This document shows, piece by piece, positions 5,205-6,966 of a stretch of DNA of 6,966 nt. The DNA lies in assembly GCA_900549495.1 (NCBI GenBank), contig UROL01000096.1, forward strand, positions 1 through 6,966. Reading direction: 5' to 3'. A program made the translations under genes and the position numbers. Numbering within the stretch: position 1 is the stretch's first letter; each line of letters begins with the position of its first letter. The DNA is from an uncultured Eubacteriales bacterium (lineage in GTDB: Bacteria; Bacillota; Clostridia; Oscillospirales; Oscillospiraceae). Under the pieces are notes generated by a model. That model was not told where the DNA came from. It saw nothing but the letters and a program-made list of their open reading frames with translations, and made no database searches.

Positions 5205-5585
5205 TTACAAATCCTGGGGCGGGGTTACTGTGTCCATACTGTCCTCCTCCCCGGTGGGAAGCAGGGAGAGGGGAATCAATTTGATATTCTGGAATGTGGT
5301 GGTTTCTGCAAAAATCTGAATATTTTTGGATTCAAATGGGCCAAAGCCGTTGTGGTAGGCATACATATTTACCAGAGCATAGGGCTTTTCATCGCCTCCC
5401 GGCTCCTGGCTTTCTGCCAGAGCCGGTACGGGAATCTCAATGGCGGAGATCAGGCCGCTTCGGTCGGTCAGACGCATGGCAATGGCCGTTTCGTCCGGTG
5501 CGGTTATCACAATGGCCACATCCCGCAGAGGAATTTCTGCATTGCTGGTATAGGCCCGGGCCTGTATATAGCCAGTTGCGGACAT
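5205..5585 (-). CDS. Small beta-rich protein, carboxypeptidase-regulatory-like fold (126 aa)
   Basis: First gene of the peptidoglycan-binding operon. I chose the ATG complementary to 5583-5585 (MSATGYIQARAYTSNAEIPL) because GGAAGG is 7 nt upstream and the candidate promoter at 5613-5641 would place longer starts (5612, 5633) at or before the transcription start. MNM at 5591 remains possible. The pattern of short strands, IPLRDVAIVITAP (18-30), a TDRSGL turn (40-45), a Pro-rich loop ending in PYA (52-70) and FESKNIQIFAETTTFQNIKL (84-103), resembles carboxypeptidase-regulatory-like (transthyretin-type) beta sandwiches. This is an inference from pattern, not a recognised name. The C-terminus is acidic and probably flexible. 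No signal peptide. Only 14 bp separate it from the SpoIID-like gene, so they likely act together. Confidence 0.82.
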   Translation of the reverse strand: MSATGYIQARAYTSNAEIPLRDVAIVITAPDETAIAMRLTDRSGLISAIEIPVPALAESQEPGGDEKPYALVNMYAYHNGFGPFESKNIQIFAETTTFQNIKLIPLSLLPTGEEDSMDTVTPPQDL

Positions 5586-5612
5586 ATTCATCCCTTCCTT
5601 TCCATACTCCAT

Positions 5613-5641
5613 TAGGATATGATTTTCGGGCAAAAAAAGTG
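5613..5641 (-). promoter_or_regulatory. Candidate sigma-K/sigma-E-type sporulation promoter for the peptidoglycan-binding operon
   Basis: On the minus strand CACT (complement of 5638-5641) is followed by 16 nt and CATATCCTA (complement of 5613-5621), fitting mACm-N16-CATAnnnTA except for the last -35 base. No convincing sigma-A alternative is visible here. Transcription near 5606 would give a leader of about 20 nt holding the ribosome binding site. The same arrangement occurs at 399-427. Confidence 0.55.
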
Positions 5642-5662
5642 CAGCGGTAACGCTACCGCTGC
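5632..5662 (-). terminator. Strong intrinsic terminator of the helical-bundle gene
   Basis: GCAGCGGTA (5641-5649) and TACCGCTGC (5654-5662) pair perfectly around a 4-nt loop. On the minus strand the stem is followed by AC and seven T (complement of 5632-5638). It lies 36 bp after the stop at 5698. Its T-run forms part of the spacer of the candidate sporulation promoter for the next operon. Confidence 0.9.
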
Positions 5663-5670
5663 TCAGGCCC

Positions 5671-5692
5671 GGGGCAATGAAAAATTTGCCCC
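5671..5692. other. Second stem-loop just after the helical-bundle gene
   Basis: GGGGCAA (5671-5677) pairs with TTGCCCC (5686-5692) around an 8-nt loop, directly downstream (minus strand) of the stop at 5698. There is no T-run after it, so it is more likely a 3'-end stabilising hairpin than a terminator. Confidence 0.45.
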
Positions 5693-5697
5693 CGCTG

Positions 5698-6126
5698 CTA
5701 CAAAAAGGTCTTCATTTGGCGTACATTGTTGCTTTCGGTGTCCAGCAATTTCTGGGACAGGGAATGGACGGCATCATCCCGCTGCTCCATGCGGTGGAGG
5801 TTTTTCAGCCCCTTGATGATGCCGTTGGTGTTTCCATGAATCATCATGGCGGCAATTTTGCTGTCCACGTCACCAAAGGAGAGCCGCATTTTTGCCATTC
5901 TGTCTGTCATGAATCGAATGGAGGAATTGAGCTCCGGCAGGGCCCAATTTCGATTTCTGGCAATGGCGTGGGCCTCGCTTTCAATGAAGTCCAATTCCCG
6001 CAGTTGGGATTCCATTTCCTTGCGAAGCTCCGGCTTCATCTGGACATCCAAGACACTTCGAATGCCGATTTGCCCCATCTGTGTGGTTTTCAGAAGGGAG
6101 GACAGTACTTCTTTGCTGTTTTTCAT
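5698..6126 (-). CDS. Predicted helical-bundle (ferritin-like/DUF2383-type) protein
   Basis: A 142-residue, almost wholly helical soluble protein. Four helices are likely at about 3-28, 31-57, 64-110 (perhaps broken near 84-88) and 114-140. The ends of the chain, MKNSKEVLSSLLKTTQMGQI at the start and LLDTESNNVRQMKTFL at the end, resemble a group of small clostridial proteins I associate with ferritin-like or DUF2383-type bundles. That assignment is from memory of pattern and unverified. Canonical ferritin iron ligands (ExxH pairs) are not clearly present, so iron storage should not be assumed. The ATG is preceded by GGGGTG at 5-nt spacing. The gene is monocistronic, bounded by a strong terminator at 5632-5662, and is divergent from the asparagine synthetase gene. 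Confidence 0.85.
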   Translation of the reverse strand: MKNSKEVLSSLLKTTQMGQIGIRSVLDVQMKPELRKEMESQLRELDFIESEAHAIARNRNWALPELNSSIRFMTDRMAKMRLSFGDVDSKIAAMMIHGNTNGIIKGLKNLHRMEQRDDAVHSLSQKLLDTESNNVRQMKTFL

Positions 6127-6171
6127 TTTCTCACCCCGGGGAGTATGTGCTTTTTCCCTTTGGGCTATTCA

Positions 6172-6200
6172 GGCACAGAAACGAAATCTTCGCATATAAT
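6172..6200 (+). promoter_or_regulatory. Probable promoter of the asparagine synthetase gene
   Basis: A perfect TATAAT (6195-6200) lies 28 bp before the start codon. The hexamer 17 bp upstream, GGCACA (6172-6177), matches the -35 consensus at only three positions, so the promoter may be weak or need an activator. Transcription near 6207 would leave a leader of about 22 nt. Confidence 0.45.
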
Positions 6201-6228
6201 GGGAAAACGGAAAGGATGTGGTAGACGC

Positions 6229-6947
6229 ATGTGTGCCATTGCAGGCAGCATTGATTTTCCCATTGCCAATGAAACCGCGCAGAAGATGCTGGCCACGATG
6301 TTACGGCGGGGCCCGGATGGGCAAGGCATTTTCCAGGAGAACCAGTGCACACTGCTGCACGCCCGGCTGGCCATTGTGGACCCGGCGGGAGGGAGACAGC
6401 CAATGCAGCTGGCGTATGGGGCAGAGCGCTATACACTGGTATACAATGGGGAGCTGTACAACACCGAAGAGCTTCGCCGGGAGCTGATGCAGCTGGGCCA
6501 TGTGTTCCGGGGGCATTCTGATACAGAGGTAGTGCTGCATGCCTTTGCACAATGGGGAATGGACTGTGTTCGGATGTTCAATGGCATTTTTGCCTTTGCC
6601 GTGTGGGAAAGTCGCCGACAGCGCCTGTCCCTGGCCAGAGACAGAATGGGTGTCAAGCCCCTGTTCTATGTCCACCGTCCGGACGGACTGGTGTTTGCCT
6701 CTGAAATAAAGACCATACTCTGTTGCCCGGAAATCAAACCGGAGCTGGATGCAGAGGGTGCATACCAGCTTTTGCTTTTGGGGCCCGGTCGGATTCCCGG
6801 AAGTGGTATTTTCAGGGGAATCCGGGAGCTGGAGCCGGGATGGTGCGGCACATATGAAGCAGGCCATTTGTCCCTCCGCCCGTATTGGAAGCTCACAGAC
6901 CACCCCCACACGGACTCCTTTGCCGAGACGTGCGAAAAGGTTCGCAG
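6229..6947 (+). CDS. asnB: Asparagine synthetase (glutamine-hydrolysing), N-terminal part only
   Basis: About 240 of the family's usual 500-650 residues are present before the adaptor cuts the gene. The class II glutamine amidotransferase domain is complete. C2 follows the initiator Met and is the nucleophile, which fixes the start. Other conserved elements are RRGPDGQG (26-33), R46 in ARLAIVD (45-51), NGELYN (73-78), SDTE (97-100), GIFAFAVW (119-126) and ARDRMGVKPLFY (136-147). The domain releases ammonia from glutamine for the synthetase domain, which amidates aspartate with ATP. That domain's SGGxDS motif lies beyond the window. The ribosome binding site is modest: AAGGAT (6212-6217), about 11 nt from the ATG. 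A sporulation-type homologue (AsnO-like) is possible given the neighbours, but nothing seen proves it. Confidence 0.93.
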
Positions 6948-6966
6948 CTGTCTCTTATACACATCT
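6948..6966. other. Tn5 mosaic-end/Nextera adaptor (contamination)
   Basis: The last 19 bases (CTGTCTCTTATACACATCT) are the reverse complement of the Tn5 mosaic end used in Nextera libraries. The asparagine synthetase frame continues into it artificially. On the minus strand it creates the well-known artefactual start MYKRQ. Confidence 0.98.

Noticed and set aside
4027..5319. Plus-strand open frame of 430 codons, longer than the gene it opposes
   Set aside because: It is antisense to the SpoIID-like gene, whose strand carries the recognisable domains, ribosome binding site and coupling. The plus-strand product is Gly/Ile-rich with no motif. It is a codon-phase shadow.
5641..5698. Direct repeat of AGCAGCGG that could allow alternative terminator/antiterminator folding
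   Set aside because: The second copy overlaps the stop codon and the pairing is far weaker than the perfect 9-bp terminator stem. There is no ligand or leader logic.
6140..6175. Sporulation-type promoter (GAATA-N18-CATACT) for the helical-bundle gene
   Set aside because: The spacing and -10 match poorly, and the predicted transcript would start inside the ribosome binding site.
6301..6909. Minus-strand open frame of 202 codons
   Set aside because: It is antisense to an intact asparagine synthetase amidotransferase domain, and no ribosome binding site or motif was seen.

Overview
The window looks like a whole short metagenomic contig from an anaerobic, probably spore-forming Gram-positive bacterium of the class Clostridia (Oscillospiraceae/Ruminococcaceae type). 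The basis is strong purine-rich Shine-Dalgarno sequences at nearly all starts, a type III pantothenate kinase, a CDP-alcohol phosphatidyltransferase of Firmicutes type, SpoIID-like and peptidoglycan-binding proteins without signal peptides, and two promoters resembling those of mother-cell sporulation sigma factors. No ribosomal or marker gene is present, so the taxonomy is an inference. Both ends carry Illumina Nextera transposase adaptor (1-40 and 6948-6966). Genomic DNA therefore runs only from about 41 to 6947, and the genes at each end are cut by the library or assembly, not by biology.

Left part (41-1957). Two small minus-strand genes of unknown function overlap by 4 bp and sit behind a sigma-K/E-like (or sigma-A) promoter. 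Divergent from them is a plus-strand pair: a YfcE-type metallophosphoesterase with a TTG start, then coaX, the first enzyme of coenzyme A synthesis, 2 bp downstream. A 53-residue membrane-type small protein is encoded on the minus strand against the 3' end of coaX and has a good ribosome binding site.

Middle (1958-3445). A 124-bp divergent spacer holds a perfect TGTCCA-N6-TGGACA inverted repeat. It is followed by a plus-strand three-helix membrane protein of unknown function. The 240 bp after that hold an extended -10 element, a structured stretch and two perfect stem-loops, which is a possible small RNA ending at a bidirectional terminator. A minus-strand CDP-alcohol phosphatidyltransferase (PgsA-like) follows, with its own near-consensus sigma-A promoter.

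Right part (3446-6947). A tightly packed minus-strand operon encodes a small beta-rich protein, a SpoIID-like protein with two peptidoglycan-binding domains, and a second protein with two peptidoglycan-binding repeats. The last two genes overlap by ATGA. The operon appears to start from a sporulation-type promoter embedded in the terminator of the next gene upstream, a predicted helical-bundle protein. None of the three proteins has an export signal, which fits production in the mother cell and assembly on the forespore envelope (inference). Divergent from this block is the start of a glutamine-hydrolysing asparagine synthetase, cut by the right-hand adaptor before its synthetase domain.

No intergenic stretch exceeds 300 bp. 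I saw no tRNA, rRNA, CRISPR array, insertion sequence or origin.
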